Source: Picocystis sp. L7 | Lineage: Eukaryota > Chlorophyta > Picocystophyceae > Picocystales > Picocystaceae | DNA: 64,000 bases | Assembly (NCBI GenBank): GCA_020975725.1 | Contig: QXJR01000024.1 | Location: forward strand, 1 to 64,000 | Direction of reading: 5' to 3' | In this document: one piece after another, positions 50,701 through 61,700 of the stretch | Layout: each line of letters starts with the position of its first letter | How positions within the stretch are numbered: position 1 is the stretch's first letter | Translations under genes and position numbers: made by a program | Notes under the pieces: model-generated | Told to the model about the DNA's origin: nothing | Database searches by the model: none | What the model saw: the letters and a program-made list of their open reading frames with translations, nothing else

Positions 50701-53700
50701 ACCGGGTAGTGGTGCACCACCAGGGAGCGGCTCACCACCGGGAAGCGGCTCACCACCGGGCAGCGGCTCACCACCGGGAAGCGGCTCACCACCGGGAAGC
50801 GGCTCACCACCGGGAAGCGGCTCACCACCGGGAAGCGGCTCACCACCGGGAAGCGGCTCACCACCAGGGAGCGGCTCACCACCGGGAAGCGGCTCACCAC
50901 CAGGGAGCGGCTCACCACCAGGGAGCGGCTCACCACCGGGGAGCGGCTCACCACCAGGCAGCGGCTCACCACCGGGGAGCGGCTCACCACCAGGCAGCGG
51001 CTCACCACCGGGGAGCGGCTCACCACCGGGGAGCGGCTCACCACCGGGGAGCGGCTCACCACCGGGGAGCGGCTCACCACCGGGGAGCGGCTCACCACCG
51101 GGGAGCGGCTCACCACCGGGGAGCTGCTCACCACCGGGGAGCGGCTCACCACCGGGGAGCGGCTCACCACCAGGGAGCGGCTCACCACCGGGCAGTGGTT
51201 CACCACCAGGGAGCGGTTCACCACCAGGGAGCGGCTCACCACCGGGCAGCGGCTCACCACCGGGCAGCGGCTCACCACCGGGCAGCGGCTCACCACCGGG
51301 GAGCGGCTCACCACCGGGGAGCGGCTCACCACCGGGGAGCGGCTCACCACCGGGGAGCGGCTCACCACCGGGGAGCGGCTCACCACCGGGGAGCGGCTCA
51401 CCACCGGGGAGCGGCTCACCACCGGGGAGCGGCTCACCACCGGGGAGCGGCTCACCACCAGGCAGCGGCTCACCACCAGGCAGCGGCTCACCACCAGGCA
51501 GTGGTTCACCACCGGGGAGCGGCTCACCACCGGGGAGCGGCTCACCACCGGGCAGCGGCTCACCACCGGGGAGCGGCTCACCACCGGGCAGCGGCTCACC
51601 ACCGGGGAGCGGCTCACCACCGGGGAGCGGCTCACCACCGGGGAGCGGCTCACCACCGGGGAGCGGCTCACCACCAGGGAGCGGCTCACCACCGGGGAGC
51701 GGCTCACCACCAGGGAGCGGCTCACCACCAGGCAGCGGCTCACCACCAGGCAGTGGTTCACCACCGGGCAGCGGCTCACCACCGGGCAGCGGCTCACCAC
51801 CAGGGAGCGGCTCACCACCAGGCAGCGGCTCACCACCGGGAAGCGGCTCACCACCGGGAAGCGGCTCACCACCGGGAAGCGGCTCACCACCGGGAAGCGG
51901 CTCACCACCGGGAAGCGGCTCACCACCAGGGAGCGGCTCACCACCAGGGAGCGGCTCACCACCGGGGAGCGGCTCACCACCAGGCAGCGGCTCACCACCG
52001 GGCAGCGGCTCACCACCGGGGAGCGGCTCACCACCGGGGAGCGGCTCACCACCGGGGAGCGGCTCACCACCGGGGAGCGGCTCACCACCGGGGAGCGGCT
52101 CACCACCGGGGAGCGGCTCACCACCGGGGAGCGGCTCACCACCGGGGAGCGGCTCACCACCGGGGAGCGGCTCACCACCGGGGAGCGGCTCACCACCAGG
52201 CAGCGGCTCACCACCAGGCAGCGGCTCACCACCAGGCAGTGGTTCACCACCGGGGAGCGGCTCACCACCGGGGAGCGGCTCACCACCGGGCAGCGGCTCA
52301 CCACCGGGGAGCGGCTCACCACCGGGGAGCGGCTCACCACCGGGGAGCGGCTCACCACCGGGGAGCGGCTCACCACCGGGGAGCGGCTCACCACCGGGGA
52401 GCGGCTCACCACCAGGGAGCGGCTCACCACCGGGAAGCGGCTCACCACCGGGAAGCGGCTCACCACCAGGCAGTGGTTCACCACCGGGGAGCGGCTCACC
52501 ACCGGGGAGCGGCTCTCCACCGGGGAGCGGCTCACCACCGGGGAGCGGCTCACCACCGGGCAGCGGCTCACCACCGGGAAGCGGTTCACCACCAGGGAGC
52601 GGCTCACCACCGGGCAGCGGCTCACCACCGGGCAGCGGCTCACCACCGGGCAGCGGCTCACCACCGGGCAGCGGCTCACCACCGGGCAGCGGCTCACCAC
52701 CGGGCAGCGGCTCACCACCGGGGAGCGGCTCACCACCGGGGAGCGGCTCACCACCGGGCAGCGGCTCACCACCGGGAAGCGGCTCACCACCGGGGAGCGG
52801 CTCACCACCGGGCAGCGGCTCACCACCGGGCACCGGCTCACCACCGGGAAGCGGCTCACCACCAGGGAGCGGCTCACCACCAGGGAGCGGCTCACCACCG
52901 GGCAGCGGCTCACCACCGGGAAGCGGTTCACCACCAGGGAGCGGCTCACCACCGGGCAGTGGTTCACCACCGGGCAGCGGCTCACCACCAGGGAGCGGCT
53001 CACCACCAGGCAGTGGTTCACCACCGGGAAGCGGCTCACCACCGGGGAGCAGCTCACCACCGGGGAGCGGCTCACCACCAGGCAGCGGCTCACCACCAGG
53101 CAGCGGCTCACCACCAGGCAGTGGTTCACCACCGGGGAGCGGCTCACCACCGGGGAGCGGCTCACCACCGGGCAGCGGCTCACCACCGGGGAGCGGCTCA
53201 CCACCGGGGAGCGGCTCACCACCGGGGAGCGGCTCACCACCGGGGAGCGGCTCACCACCGGGGAGCGGCTCACCACCGGGGAGCGGCTCACCACCGGGGA
53301 GCGGCTCACCACCGGGGAGCGGCTCACCACCAGGCAGCGGCTCACCACCAGGCAGCGGCTCACCACCAGGCAGTGGTTCACCACCGGGGAGCGGCTCACC
53401 ACCGGGGAGCGGCTCACCACCGGGCAGCGGCTCACCACCGGGGAGCGGCTCACCACCGGGGAGCGGCTCACCACCAGGATCCTCACCAGGCAGCGGGTCC
53501 CCTGGCAACTCGCCGGGATCCTCACCTGGCAGCGGGTCCCCTGGCAACTCTCCTGGATCCTCACCTGGCAGCGGGTCCCCTGGCAACTCGCCTGGATCCT
53601 CACCTGGCAGCGGGTCCCCTGGCAACTCGCCTGGATCGTCACCTGGCAGCGGGTCCCCTGGCAACTCTCCTGGATCGTCACCTGGCAGCGGGTCCCCTGG

Positions 53701-56311
53701 CAACTCGCCTGGATCCTCACCTGGTAGCAGTTCGCCTGGATCGTCACCAGGCAGCGGGTCCCCTGGCAACTCGCCTGGATCCTCACCTGGCAGCGGGTCC
53801 CCTGGCAACTCTCCTGGATCGTCACCTGGCAGCGGGTCCCCTGGCAACTCTCCTGGATCGTCACCTGGCAGCGGGTCCCCTGGCAACTCGCCTGGATCCT
53901 CACCTGGTAGCAGTTCGCCTGGATCGTCACCAGGCAGCGGGTCCCCTGGCAACTCGCCTGGATCGTCACCTGGCAGCGGGTCCCCTGGCAACTCTCCTGG
54001 ATCGTCACCAGGCAGTGGGTCCCCTGGCAACTCGCCTGGATCCTCACCTGGTAGCAGTTCGCCTGGATCGTCACCAGGCAGCGGGTCCCCTGGCAACTCG
54101 CCTGGATCCTCACCTGGTAGCAGTTCGCCTGGATCGTCACCAGGCAGCGGGTCCCCTGGCAACTCTCCTGGATCGTCACCAGGCAGCGGGTCCCCTGGCA
54201 ACTCGCCTGGATCCTCACCTGGTAGCAGTTCGCCTGGATCGTCACCTGGCAGCGGGTCCCCTGGCAACTCTCCTGGATCGTCACCAGGCAGCGGGTCCCC
54301 TGGCAACTCGCCTGGATCGTCACCTGGCAGCGGGTCCCCTGGCAACTCTCCTGGATCGTCACCTGGCAGCGGGTCCCCTGGCAACTCTCCTGGATCGTCA
54401 CCTGGCAGCAGTTCGCCTGGATCGTCACCAGGCAGCGGGTCCCCTGGCAACTCGCCTGGATCCTCACCTGGTAGCAGTTCGCCTGGATCGTCACCTGGCA
54501 GTGGGTCCCCTGGCAACTCGCCTGGATCCTCACCTGGTAGCAGTTCGCCTGGATCGTCACCTGGCAGCGGGTCCCCTGGCAACTCTCCTGGATCGTCACC
54601 AGGCAGCGGGTCCCCTGGCAACTCGCCTGGATCCTCACCTGGTAGCAGTTCGCCTGGATCGTCACCAGGCAGCGGGTCCCCTGGCAACTCGCCTGGATCC
54701 TCACCTGGTAGCAGTTCGCCTGGATCGTCACCTGGCAGCGGGTCCCCTGGCAACTCTCCTGGATCGTCACCAGGCAGCGGGTCCCCTGGCAACTCGCCTG
54801 GATCCTCACCTGGTAGCAGTTCGCCTGGATCGTCACCTGGCAGCGGGTCCCCTGGCAACTCTCCTGGATCGTCACCAGGCAGCGGGTCCCCTGGCAACTC
54901 GCCTGGATCGTCACCAGGCAGCGGGTCCCCTGGCAACTCGCCTGGATCCTCACCTGGTAGCAGTTCGCCTGGATCGTCACCAGGCAGCGGGTCCCCTGGC
55001 AACTCGCCTGGATCCTCACCTGGTAGCAGTTCGCCTGGATCGTCACCTGGCAGCGGGTCCCCTGGCAACTCTCCTGGATCGTCACCAGGCAGCGGGTCCC
55101 CTGGCAACTCGCCTGGATCGTCACCTGGCAGCGGGTCCCCTGGCAACTCTCCTGGATCGTCACCTGGCAGCGGGTCCCCTGGCAACTCTCCTGGATCGTC
55201 ACCTGGCAGCAGTTCGCCTGGATCGTCACCAGGCAGCGGGTCCCCTGGCAACTCGCCTGGATCCTCACCTGGTAGCAGTTCGCCTGGATCGTCACCTGGC
55301 AGTGGGTCCCCTGGCAACTCGCCTGGATCCTCACCTGGTAGCAGTTCGCCTGGATCGTCACCTGGCAGCGGGTCCCCTGGCAACTCTCCTGGATCGTCAC
55401 CAGGCAGCGGGTCCCCTGGCAACTCGCCTGGATCCTCACCTGGTAGCAGTTCGCCTGGATCGTCACCAGGCAGCGGGTCCCCTGGCAACTCGCCTGGATC
55501 CTCACCTGGTAGCAGTTCGCCTGGATCGTCACCTGGCAGCGGGTCCCCTGGCAACTCTCCTGGATCGTCACCAGGCAGCGGGTCCCCTGGCAACTCGCCT
55601 GGATCCTCACCTGGTAGCAGTTCGCCTGGATCGTCACCAGGCAGCGGGTCCCCTGGCAACTCTCCTGGATCGTCACCTGGCAGCGGGTCCCCTGGCAACT
55701 CTCCTGGATCGTCACCTGGCAGCGGGTCCCCTGGCAACTCGCCTGGATCCTCACCTGGCAGCGGGTCCCCTGGCAACTCTCCTGGATCGTCACCTGGCAG
55801 CAGTTCGCCTGGATCGTCACCAGGCAGCGGGTCCCCTGGCAACTCGCCTGGATCCTCACCTGGTAGCAGTTCGCCTGGATCGTCACCTGGCAGCGGGTCC
55901 CCTGGCAACTCTCCTGGATCGTCACCTGGCAGCGGGTCCCCTGGCAACTCGCCTGGATCCTCACCTGGCAGCGGGTCCTCTGGCAACTCGCCTGGATCCT
56001 CACCTGGTAGCAGTTCGCGGGGATCCTCACCAGGCAGATGGTCCCTTGGCAACTGGCCGTCTGCTGGCGACCGTTCTCTTAGCGTGGAAATGGTTAGACA
56101 AGAGGACAAGTCCAATCACCATATAACTGGAAACATGGCTTCTCTTTTTAGAAGGGGCTCTATCTGGCGCCGAATGGCTTTAGATAGTGTACAGTTTTTG
56201 TTGGAACGTTCCAGTTTCAGGGGGAAGCACAACCATCTGGATGGTTTGTCTGAAGAAAGTGATGTAGAATCCTTGTCAACTGGAAGTGGTAGGAGATTGC
56301 TACGGGCATGA
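47705..56311 (+). CDS. Giant secreted Ser/Pro/Gly repeat protein (hydroxyproline-rich glycoprotein-like)
   Basis: The 2868-residue product has a signal peptide (about 5-25, WHVLLIVFLLAASKWPCAQA). A Cys-rich N-terminal domain follows (about 29-160, some fourteen cysteines and several Asn-glycosylation sites). Next come seven GPGSPPDD units and roughly 270 hexapeptide SPPGSG units. About 65 units of the 13-residue SPGSSPGSGSPGN type close the repeat region. The C-terminal ~90 residues are non-repetitive and basic (FRRGSIWRRMALDSVQFLLERSSF, end GRRLLRA), without a GPI signal or membrane segment. Repetitive SP/SPP tracts are typical of O-glycosylated hydroxyproline-rich wall proteins. The Cys-rich domain matches no family I know. 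A long rod in the wall or matrix is the best guess. The frame is unbroken and its codon-level variants are mostly silent (ccg/cca, ggc/ggg/gga), consistent with selection on this frame. Confidence 0.82.
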   Translation: MLLARLQWHVLLIVFLLAASKWPCAQANQTCRQCESCRNTSSDEEVHIEGGTYLKEGCKRNPLSCESHQRYCKYEWLHGRFQPSCGNPKYCERPTCGHVQDQKCKWANFSEKQNSTVIVYVRGTEASADCNHCCYQSNSIKIYAPVSNGTNVTSIAHMEWCSSVSPGSSDSDQLPSDAQGPSNQERPPIGQLPPSEAPTSGAPPGNSQQDQPPSQGPETEEPTPETPPSPSGSRPGDGPGSPPDDGPGSPPDDGPGSPPDDGPGSPPDDGPGSPPDDGPGSPPDDGPGSPPGSSSEPPAGNGSPPGSSSPGSGSSPGSGSPPGSGSPPGSGSPPGSGSPPGSGSPPGSGSPPGSSSPPGSGSPPGSGSPPGSGSPPGSGSPPGSGSPPGSGSPPGSGSPPGSGSPPGSGSPPGSGSPPGSGSPPGSGSPPGSGSPPGSGSPPGSGSPPGSGSPPGSGSPPGSGSPPGSGSPPGSGSPPGSGSPPGSGAPPGSGSPPGSGSPPGSGSPPGSGSPPSSGSPPGSGSPPGSGSPPGSGSPPGSSSPPGTSSPPGSGSPPGSGSPPGSGSPPGSGSPPGSGSPPGSGSPPGSGSPPGSGSPPGSGSPPGSSSPPGSGSPPGSGSPPGSGSPPGSGAPPGSGSPPGSGSPPGSGSPPGSGSPPGSGSPPGSGSPPGSGSPPGSGSPPGSGSPPGSGSPPGSGSPPGSGSPPGSGSPPGSGSPPGSGSPPGSGSPPGSGSPPGSGSPPGSGSPPGSGSPPGSGSPPGSGSPPGSGSPPGSGSPPGSGSPPGSGAPPGSGSPPGSGSPPGSGSPPGSGSPPSSGSPPGSGSPPGSGSPPGSGSPPGSSSPPGTSSPPGSGSPPGSGSPPGSGSPPGSGSPPGSGSPPGSGSPPGSGSPPGSGSPPGSGSPPGSSSPPGSGSPPGSGSPPGSGSPPGSGAPPGSGSPPGSGSPPGSGSPPGSGSPPSSGSPPGSGSPPGSGSPPGSGSPPGSGSPPGSGSPPGSGSPPGSGAPPGSGSPPGSGSPPGSGSPPGSGSPPGSGSPPGSGSPPGSGSPPGSGSPPGSGSPPGSGSPPGSGSPPGSGSPPGSGSPPGSGSPPGSGSPPGSGSPPGSGSPPGSGSPPGSGSPPGSGSPPGSGSPPGSGSPPGSCSPPGSGSPPGSGSPPGSGSPPGSGSPPGSGSPPGSGSPPGSGSPPGSGSPPGSGSPPGSGSPPGSGSPPGSGSPPGSGSPPGSGSPPGSGSPPGSGSPPGSGSPPGSGSPPGSGSPPGSGSPPGSGSPPGSGSPPGSGSPPGSGSPPGSGSPPGSGSPPGSGSPPGSGSPPGSGSPPGSGSPPGSGSPPGSGSPPGSGSPPGSGSPPGSGSPPGSGSPPGSGSPPGSGSPPGSGSPPGSGSPPGSGSPPGSGSPPGSGSPPGSGSPPGSGSPPGSGSPPGSGSPPGSGSPPGSGSPPGSGSPPGSGSPPGSGSPPGSGSPPGSGSPPGSGSPPGSGSPPGSGSPPGSGSPPGSGSPPGSGSPPGSGSPPGSGSPPGSGSPPGSGSPPGSGSPPGSGSPPGSGSPPGSGSPPGSGSPPGSGSPPGSGSPPGSGSPPGSGSPPGSGSPPGSGSPPGSGSPPGSGSPPGSGSPPGSGSPPGSGSPPGSGSPPGSGSPPGSGSPPGSGSPPGSGSPPGSGSPPGSGSPPGSGSPPGSGSPPGSGSPPGSGSPPGSGSPPGSGSPPGSGSPPGTGSPPGSGSPPGSGSPPGSGSPPGSGSPPGSGSPPGSGSPPGSGSPPGSGSPPGSGSPPGSGSPPGSGSPPGSSSPPGSGSPPGSGSPPGSGSPPGSGSPPGSGSPPGSGSPPGSGSPPGSGSPPGSGSPPGSGSPPGSGSPPGSGSPPGSGSPPGSGSPPGSGSPPGSGSPPGSGSPPGSGSPPGSGSPPGSGSPPGSGSPPGSGSPPGSGSPPGSSPGSGSPGNSPGSSPGSGSPGNSPGSSPGSGSPGNSPGSSPGSGSPGNSPGSSPGSGSPGNSPGSSPGSGSPGNSPGSSPGSSSPGSSPGSGSPGNSPGSSPGSGSPGNSPGSSPGSGSPGNSPGSSPGSGSPGNSPGSSPGSSSPGSSPGSGSPGNSPGSSPGSGSPGNSPGSSPGSGSPGNSPGSSPGSSSPGSSPGSGSPGNSPGSSPGSSSPGSSPGSGSPGNSPGSSPGSGSPGNSPGSSPGSSSPGSSPGSGSPGNSPGSSPGSGSPGNSPGSSPGSGSPGNSPGSSPGSGSPGNSPGSSPGSSSPGSSPGSGSPGNSPGSSPGSSSPGSSPGSGSPGNSPGSSPGSSSPGSSPGSGSPGNSPGSSPGSGSPGNSPGSSPGSSSPGSSPGSGSPGNSPGSSPGSSSPGSSPGSGSPGNSPGSSPGSGSPGNSPGSSPGSSSPGSSPGSGSPGNSPGSSPGSGSPGNSPGSSPGSGSPGNSPGSSPGSSSPGSSPGSGSPGNSPGSSPGSSSPGSSPGSGSPGNSPGSSPGSGSPGNSPGSSPGSGSPGNSPGSSPGSGSPGNSPGSSPGSSSPGSSPGSGSPGNSPGSSPGSSSPGSSPGSGSPGNSPGSSPGSSSPGSSPGSGSPGNSPGSSPGSGSPGNSPGSSPGSSSPGSSPGSGSPGNSPGSSPGSSSPGSSPGSGSPGNSPGSSPGSGSPGNSPGSSPGSSSPGSSPGSGSPGNSPGSSPGSGSPGNSPGSSPGSGSPGNSPGSSPGSGSPGNSPGSSPGSSSPGSSPGSGSPGNSPGSSPGSSSPGSSPGSGSPGNSPGSSPGSGSPGNSPGSSPGSGSSGNSPGSSPGSSSRGSSPGRWSLGNWPSAGDRSLSVEMVRQEDKSNHHITGNMASLFRRGSIWRRMALDSVQFLLERSSFRGKHNHLDGLSEESDVESLSTGSGRRLLRA
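48409..48575. repeat. 24-bp coding repeat (GPGSPPDD), ~7 copies
   Basis: Units of the type gatggaccaggatccccacc plus ggac; nearly identical at the DNA level. Confidence 0.9.
48600..53475. repeat. 18-bp coding array (SPPGSG), ~270 copies with segmental duplications
   Basis: The 18-bp unit tcaccaccgggcagcggc varies mainly at silent sites. Larger blocks are copied: 49,141-49,620 and 50,041-50,520 are the same at a 900-bp (50-unit) offset, including rare GAPP, SPPS and GTSS variants. One unit encodes SPPGSC (51,121). Confidence 0.95.
53476..56035. repeat. 39-bp coding array (SPGSSPGSGSPGN), ~65 copies
   Basis: Units of the type tcgcctggatcctcacctgg plus cagcgggtcccctggcaac, interspersed with a longer SPGSSPGSS variant. 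A block of about 800 bp appears twice: gtgggtcc variants at 54,501 and 55,302 with matching flanks, offset 801. Confidence 0.93.
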
Positions 56312-58715
56312 TTCCCCTGAGCATTTTTTAGGAATTTTTTGACCTGTTTTGGACTGAAAGATCGGTTGTACATATTCATTGGATTTTTGTTATTGATTTA
56401 CAAGTTGACATATATAATACTAATGGATGAGGATTTTAGACATGTAGCTCTTCATCAACTGACATCACAATTTCTCTAGCATCTATGCATACATGCTCCT
56501 TTTTTCTGTACTCTACATTTGTTTGCTCCTGATCATTCACCGAATTGGTGTCACAAAGTTTCTTGGACAGATACGTTCTTTCAACACACAAAGTTTATGA
56601 TGTAGATATCTATATATCATCTACGAATTCATGGATGCCTGCGTTTGGCTACTTAACTAGCAAAGGATGTAGACAGTTTATCTTGGCCACTGACAATCAT
56701 GTTGCACTTGCACCATGGGAAGAGTGGGTTAGTCATGCTGTCCTTTATCACTTGGCCACCCCCATAGTGCTCCCTGTCCTTGGCTTTGCCAACTTAGTCG
56801 CTTCTTTTTCGTTCCTCCGTAGAGGGTGATTGGGTCGAGGCTCTATCTATACCATCTCTAACAAGAATACGTATTGTAACTGGACATAGCAGACAAGCAT
56901 GCATATTATCATTTGTGACTGCCTCATCATGAAGCAGTAATTTCATCTACATTAACAAACAACCTATACAACATGGATTAGAAAGCATGCGATGGTTCAT
57001 TCGTGTCAAATAATGCTTCGCCATAGGTCTGGACACCTCTGCATTCTGTGCAAATTAGAATTGGTCAAGTAGATGACTTTCTACATTTATGGACAAGGTT
57101 TCGTAAACAAACAAACATTTATATGAGGTGAGATCGACCAATATGTGTGAGTGCAATCGTCAACACTTACATCCAAGTTATTCGATGCACTCTTTGTCTC
57201 ATCGTACTTGTGTACATAACTAGTGCATCATATACTGCGGGCAAAAGTCTAAGAAGAAAACAAAACATTGTCGGCCACACTGGAACTTCAAGCAGCAATC
57301 AATACAAAGGAAATCCATGCTCATAAGAACTGCACTCTTCATTGTAAAATCGACGAGTCATATGCTGCAACCACACAAGGAAATGCTATGCTGGCCTGCT
57401 GCGCTGCCTCAGCAAGACTGGAAAGGAAGGAAACAAACATGGACACACTGTGTTCAGCCCAAAGCATCGAAATGTCATGAGATTGTTTCGTACTGTCTAG
57501 GTGATTCATCTTTGCTCCTTACTCGCTTGGCAATGAAGATGATTTGATGCTTTGTACAGGGTAGGTGCACTTTGGGTGCCTTGATTGCCGCCTACTCAAA
57601 TAAGCTTCTTCCCCTCTTCGTCGAGCTACTACTAACATTGCCGAGGGAACTCAATCTGAAAATACAATAACAACAGCTATGGTGAATACCATTAATCCGG
57701 AAAATGCAAGACACATGCGTGTAGACCACACAACAAAAGGTGGGCAAAGATGTCAAATGATCCTATCAAGAATGGGATGTGATACTGAGTCTTAATGCGG
57801 TTGCAAGACATGGCCCCACAAATCCCAACAAATGCGACGGTCAAACAGCACATGCTTCACTCAAACTCAATCAAACCATTGCTTGTGCACAATTCGCACA
57901 TAAAACAAATATTGTTTCATGTGCACTTAAGAGAACTTTCACTTCTTGCTGAGACAACTTGCCATCATTGTTAGCACAGTCACAGTATGCCCATGGCAGT
58001 CAAACCAAGGAACCAGACGGCTTCAAAACATTGCAATGCATGCAAACAGACTAACCAATATTTAGAAGACAAGAGCCTGCTGCCAAGGTGTCCAAGTCCA
58101 CACTAAAGTAAAGATTCTTGCGTTTCCTAGTGAATGGTCAAGACATGGGTTTTAACAGGGGTATTCACATATCGAAGCTTGCTTCTTGACGCAGCCATTT
58201 CAGTGGCTAATTCACATTTTCCATAGCGTCATATTGCCACCACCACTTTGGCCAGATTGTCAAAAATTTAAAGATACAATCACGATTTCCTCCGCCTGGA
58301 TGACCAACATCTTGGCGTCAGTGTTGGATGCCAGCATTGAACAGATTCACCCACAGAAGTAGCAACTCCTCGCACAACAAATTCGTGTGCTTCGGTGCAT
58401 TGCCATAGAACATGCATATTGGCTGCGTTCCATGTCAACAAGATATTGGGATCTAAAGTATATTTCACGCGATGCTCAACGAGACAGACAAACACTTGCG
58501 GGCCCATTGGTTTTATTCTTGGCACATGCCTGTCCACATGAATGGATTCCAATTAGCCAAGTCTGTGCCCCGTATGGTTTAAGAAGTTATAACGATAGCC
58601 AATAAGCACATGCTATGTTCGTTCAAAGACCTCTGTATGGGACTTTCTCTTCCTTGGAAACAATTACACAGGTCTGGTGAACTTGATTTTACAGAAGCAC
58701 GGGCAACACAACGAG
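56312..58715. other. AT-rich intergenic region; no supported gene
   Basis: Composition resembles the intron-dense locus at 33-36 kb, so a split gene could hide here. I could not chain exons. A minus-strand peptide near 57,900-58,000 (NNDGKLSQQEVKVLLSAHE) looks like an EF-hand loop, but no acceptor fits it. Confidence 0.4.
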
Positions 58716-61700
58716 TTACTTGGAAGTTCGACGTCTCGACAGCCGCCTATTACTTAGGTATTTGAAAACGGCTTCACGAATCACACGCTTGGCTACCTTC
58801 TCCTCTTTCTCCTTTTCTAGCTCTAGAAGTTGCTCTCTTATATCCGCTGCAGATACTGGGCTGGCAGTTGTTGCCACGCGCATGACAGAATGAGTGCTGG
58901 ACATGTCGTATGTAAGAAAACCAAAGCTGACATACTTCCAGAACTGTTGCACAGTGTATCCAAGTTCATAGAATACGACAAAGAACGCAACCAGTCGCTG
59001 AAGCGCAGCAAAACGTGTTTCATACAAAAGCATTGACATAGTCTGCGACTCAACCAGAGTTTCAGATGATGCTGTTGGATTCGCTGCCCGCAAGCCTTCA
59101 CCAAAGTATCCTTCCTGCGCCACGAATTCCTTGGGTGGATCCTGTAGGGGATTGTCTCCACAATTCTTCCTCACCTGCAGAAGACGATCTTGCTGCACAA
59201 GGTTCTCATACTCACCGAGAAGCTGACTACTGCTCATCTCAGACAAAACTTCGTCTGGCCTCAAGCCTTTTGATAACTTGAGCAGGTGCTCGCAAATGTA
59301 GTCAGGGCGATTAGAAGGAAGAAATACATTGTGTGCTGCCAAGGGAAGATTCACAGGATTATGACCAATTGTCAGACTTTCACATGTAACTCCGAAGTGC
59401 TGTATGGATGAAGCTTGGTTCACCGAAAGACAAACGGAATTTTCAAGCGCAGTCAAGCTACTTAGCCGACCATCAGGCCTACCGCATGCCACAAGTGTCC
59501 CTCTCATTACTCTGTGTGTGTAACGATGTACAAAATGGTCTGCAGGATTGCCACTGTGCACGTTGATGCAAGTGTTTGTGAAACTAGTTGCAAACAGCTT
59601 ACTGAGGAAAGCTTCCGCTGCCTGAGCAACCCATGGAGTATCTGCAATCACTATCGTGCGTGTAGAAATGCGATGAAACAGGGCTCGACCTTGAGCTATG
59701 CGAATAAAAAGAGTTGTCCACTGTGCAACGAAGACGTACAGTAGCGAATCAAAAAATAGTGGTAGAGGGGTCCATGATGAAGTTTCAGACATGCCTGCCG
59801 CAACACATATACCATATATGAGTGGATACCCTGCCGTTACTGTGCCAATTATATATGCAGCGGAGAGGATCCACGCAACAGGTAGCTCCAGTATATGCCA
59901 AGCCCACTTCCTGCCAATACCACGAAGTGCAACAGACGTACCTGTCTTAGTGTTCCTGTAGGCTAAGTCATCCCCGATAACCTCTTCCAAGTTTGACAGA
60001 CACATATCATTATTCTTTTGAAGTTCAGCCATATCTTGTGCAGTGTAGTTGGAACCAAGGCCCTCCTTCGTCTTCTTTATCTCAAAGTACTCCATTAGAT
60101 AGATGAGGACCTGTGTCAATAAATGGTGAGTGGCAGCCACTGTAATGGAACAAGGTTCGGCCGTTCTTAGACCCAGTTCAGTGCTGAATACATTTGCATG
60201 GAACAAACTGCCATCAATCTTGCGTAGTTGCTTCCCTATCTGGGTGTCCCATTCACTTGTGACAACGAAGATATCCTTAGTCAGAGGGCGCAGAAGATTG
60301 CAAACAGCCAAGGAACCAAATGTTTCTCCACTGTGGCTCAAGATGATTACAATCGTGCCCTCGATGACCCAGTGCTCGTTCAGAACAGAACCCAGGGCGT
60401 GATGAGGGAAGTTTTGTCCCTTGAGCCCTAGCAACTTGTTTGCGGAAATGGCCTTTGTTATCATGTTAGGAAATATCATGCTCAGGTCACTTGCGAATTG
60501 TTCTGCAACCCAAAGACTCACCTCACAACCAGTCAATAGTACATCCACATCGTTTGGAGAAACGGTCAGACGCTTCATACGTTGACCTATTTTGCGAGCA
60601 AGCGTCCAAGCTGTGAAGCGGTTCAGGCTATCCGAACTATGTGCAAAGCTGTTCTGAATCTTTGTTAATGCCTTGGGGATTTCCAGTATGTCGGCGCAAA
60701 CTGGATTAGATACACGGCGCGGTAGCGGCAGCACCAGTGGATTATCTTGGAGTGGGACAAGTCTCTTTTCAAAGCCTTCAAAGTGGACCAAATTCTCTTC
60801 CACGAAATACACATTCACGCCTGAGGATGGAACCGTCTCCACACGCATTGCTTTCGTCACAGAAGATGCCTGGCCCTCTCCCCAATCAAGCAGACAAAGT
60901 TCTCCGCCCAAGTCATCCAAATCAAGGCGCTGACCAACCTTTAACGCAGGATCAGATTTTTTTTCTTCTGCAATTCCAATGGCTGCTTTCACTGCTGCTT
61001 GCTGCGAACCATAGAGCACAAGTCCCATGCGAGGGTAAAAAGCAACAGACATGGACTGTCCTCGGGCTGCAACAACGATTTGTCGATGGGCACTGACTGT
61101 TGAGCTGGTGCAGAGCCCGAAGGAGCCCTTCGCATGTCTAAAGAACAAAGTTGATGCGTAAAAAAGATCATGCTCGAAAAATGCAGAAACCGTCACTTCT
61201 ATGAAGCATGTCAGAACATTGCTTTCTTCATCAAAAAGCTGGCAGTAGTCCATCAAGGCTGGTCTCATTCCTTCTCTCAAATGCAAACAGAGCTGTCCAC
61301 GGATCATTGGTGTGAATTCGCAGCAGTTAGTTCTGGCAACGAATGCACCAAAAAGATTGTCTGCCAAGAGCCCCAACTTTTGGAGGTTAGTTTTGCTAGG
61401 AGGATCTTGCGTCAAGCCATTGTACGGGCTTGCGAATAGGAAAGCATATCTTAATGAGAGAAACCAGACACCTCTTGTGTGCAACACATCCATCATTCCT
61501 GCAATGGCAGCGCTATCCACGCTGCAGGGGCGAGGAACACCTGTGGCCGCTTCTAACCATGCCTGGATCCGATCCATTCCAACCATTTGCCCTGCGATAG
61601 TGAAAAAGTCGAAATCCCCATTGTGTGTTATGTGATTTTCAATAAATTTTTGACTTTTCGAGCACGAGCCAGTAGACAGGCCTGTCCACACCGTATGTAC

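Noticed and set aside
48409-56035. CRISPR array
   Set aside because: Repeats are contiguous coding units without unique spacers, in a eukaryotic gene.
48168-56126. Three other ~2,600-codon frames (one plus, two minus) over the giant repeat gene
   Set aside because: They exist because 18- and 39-bp units contain no stops in those frames. They lack plausible starts, domains or silent-site bias. Kept only as an observation.
57890-58010. Minus-strand EF-hand exon (NNDGKLSQQEVKVLLSAHE)
   Set aside because: A stop lies just upstream in frame, no AG acceptor fits between the stop and the motif, and position 1 of the loop is not acidic.
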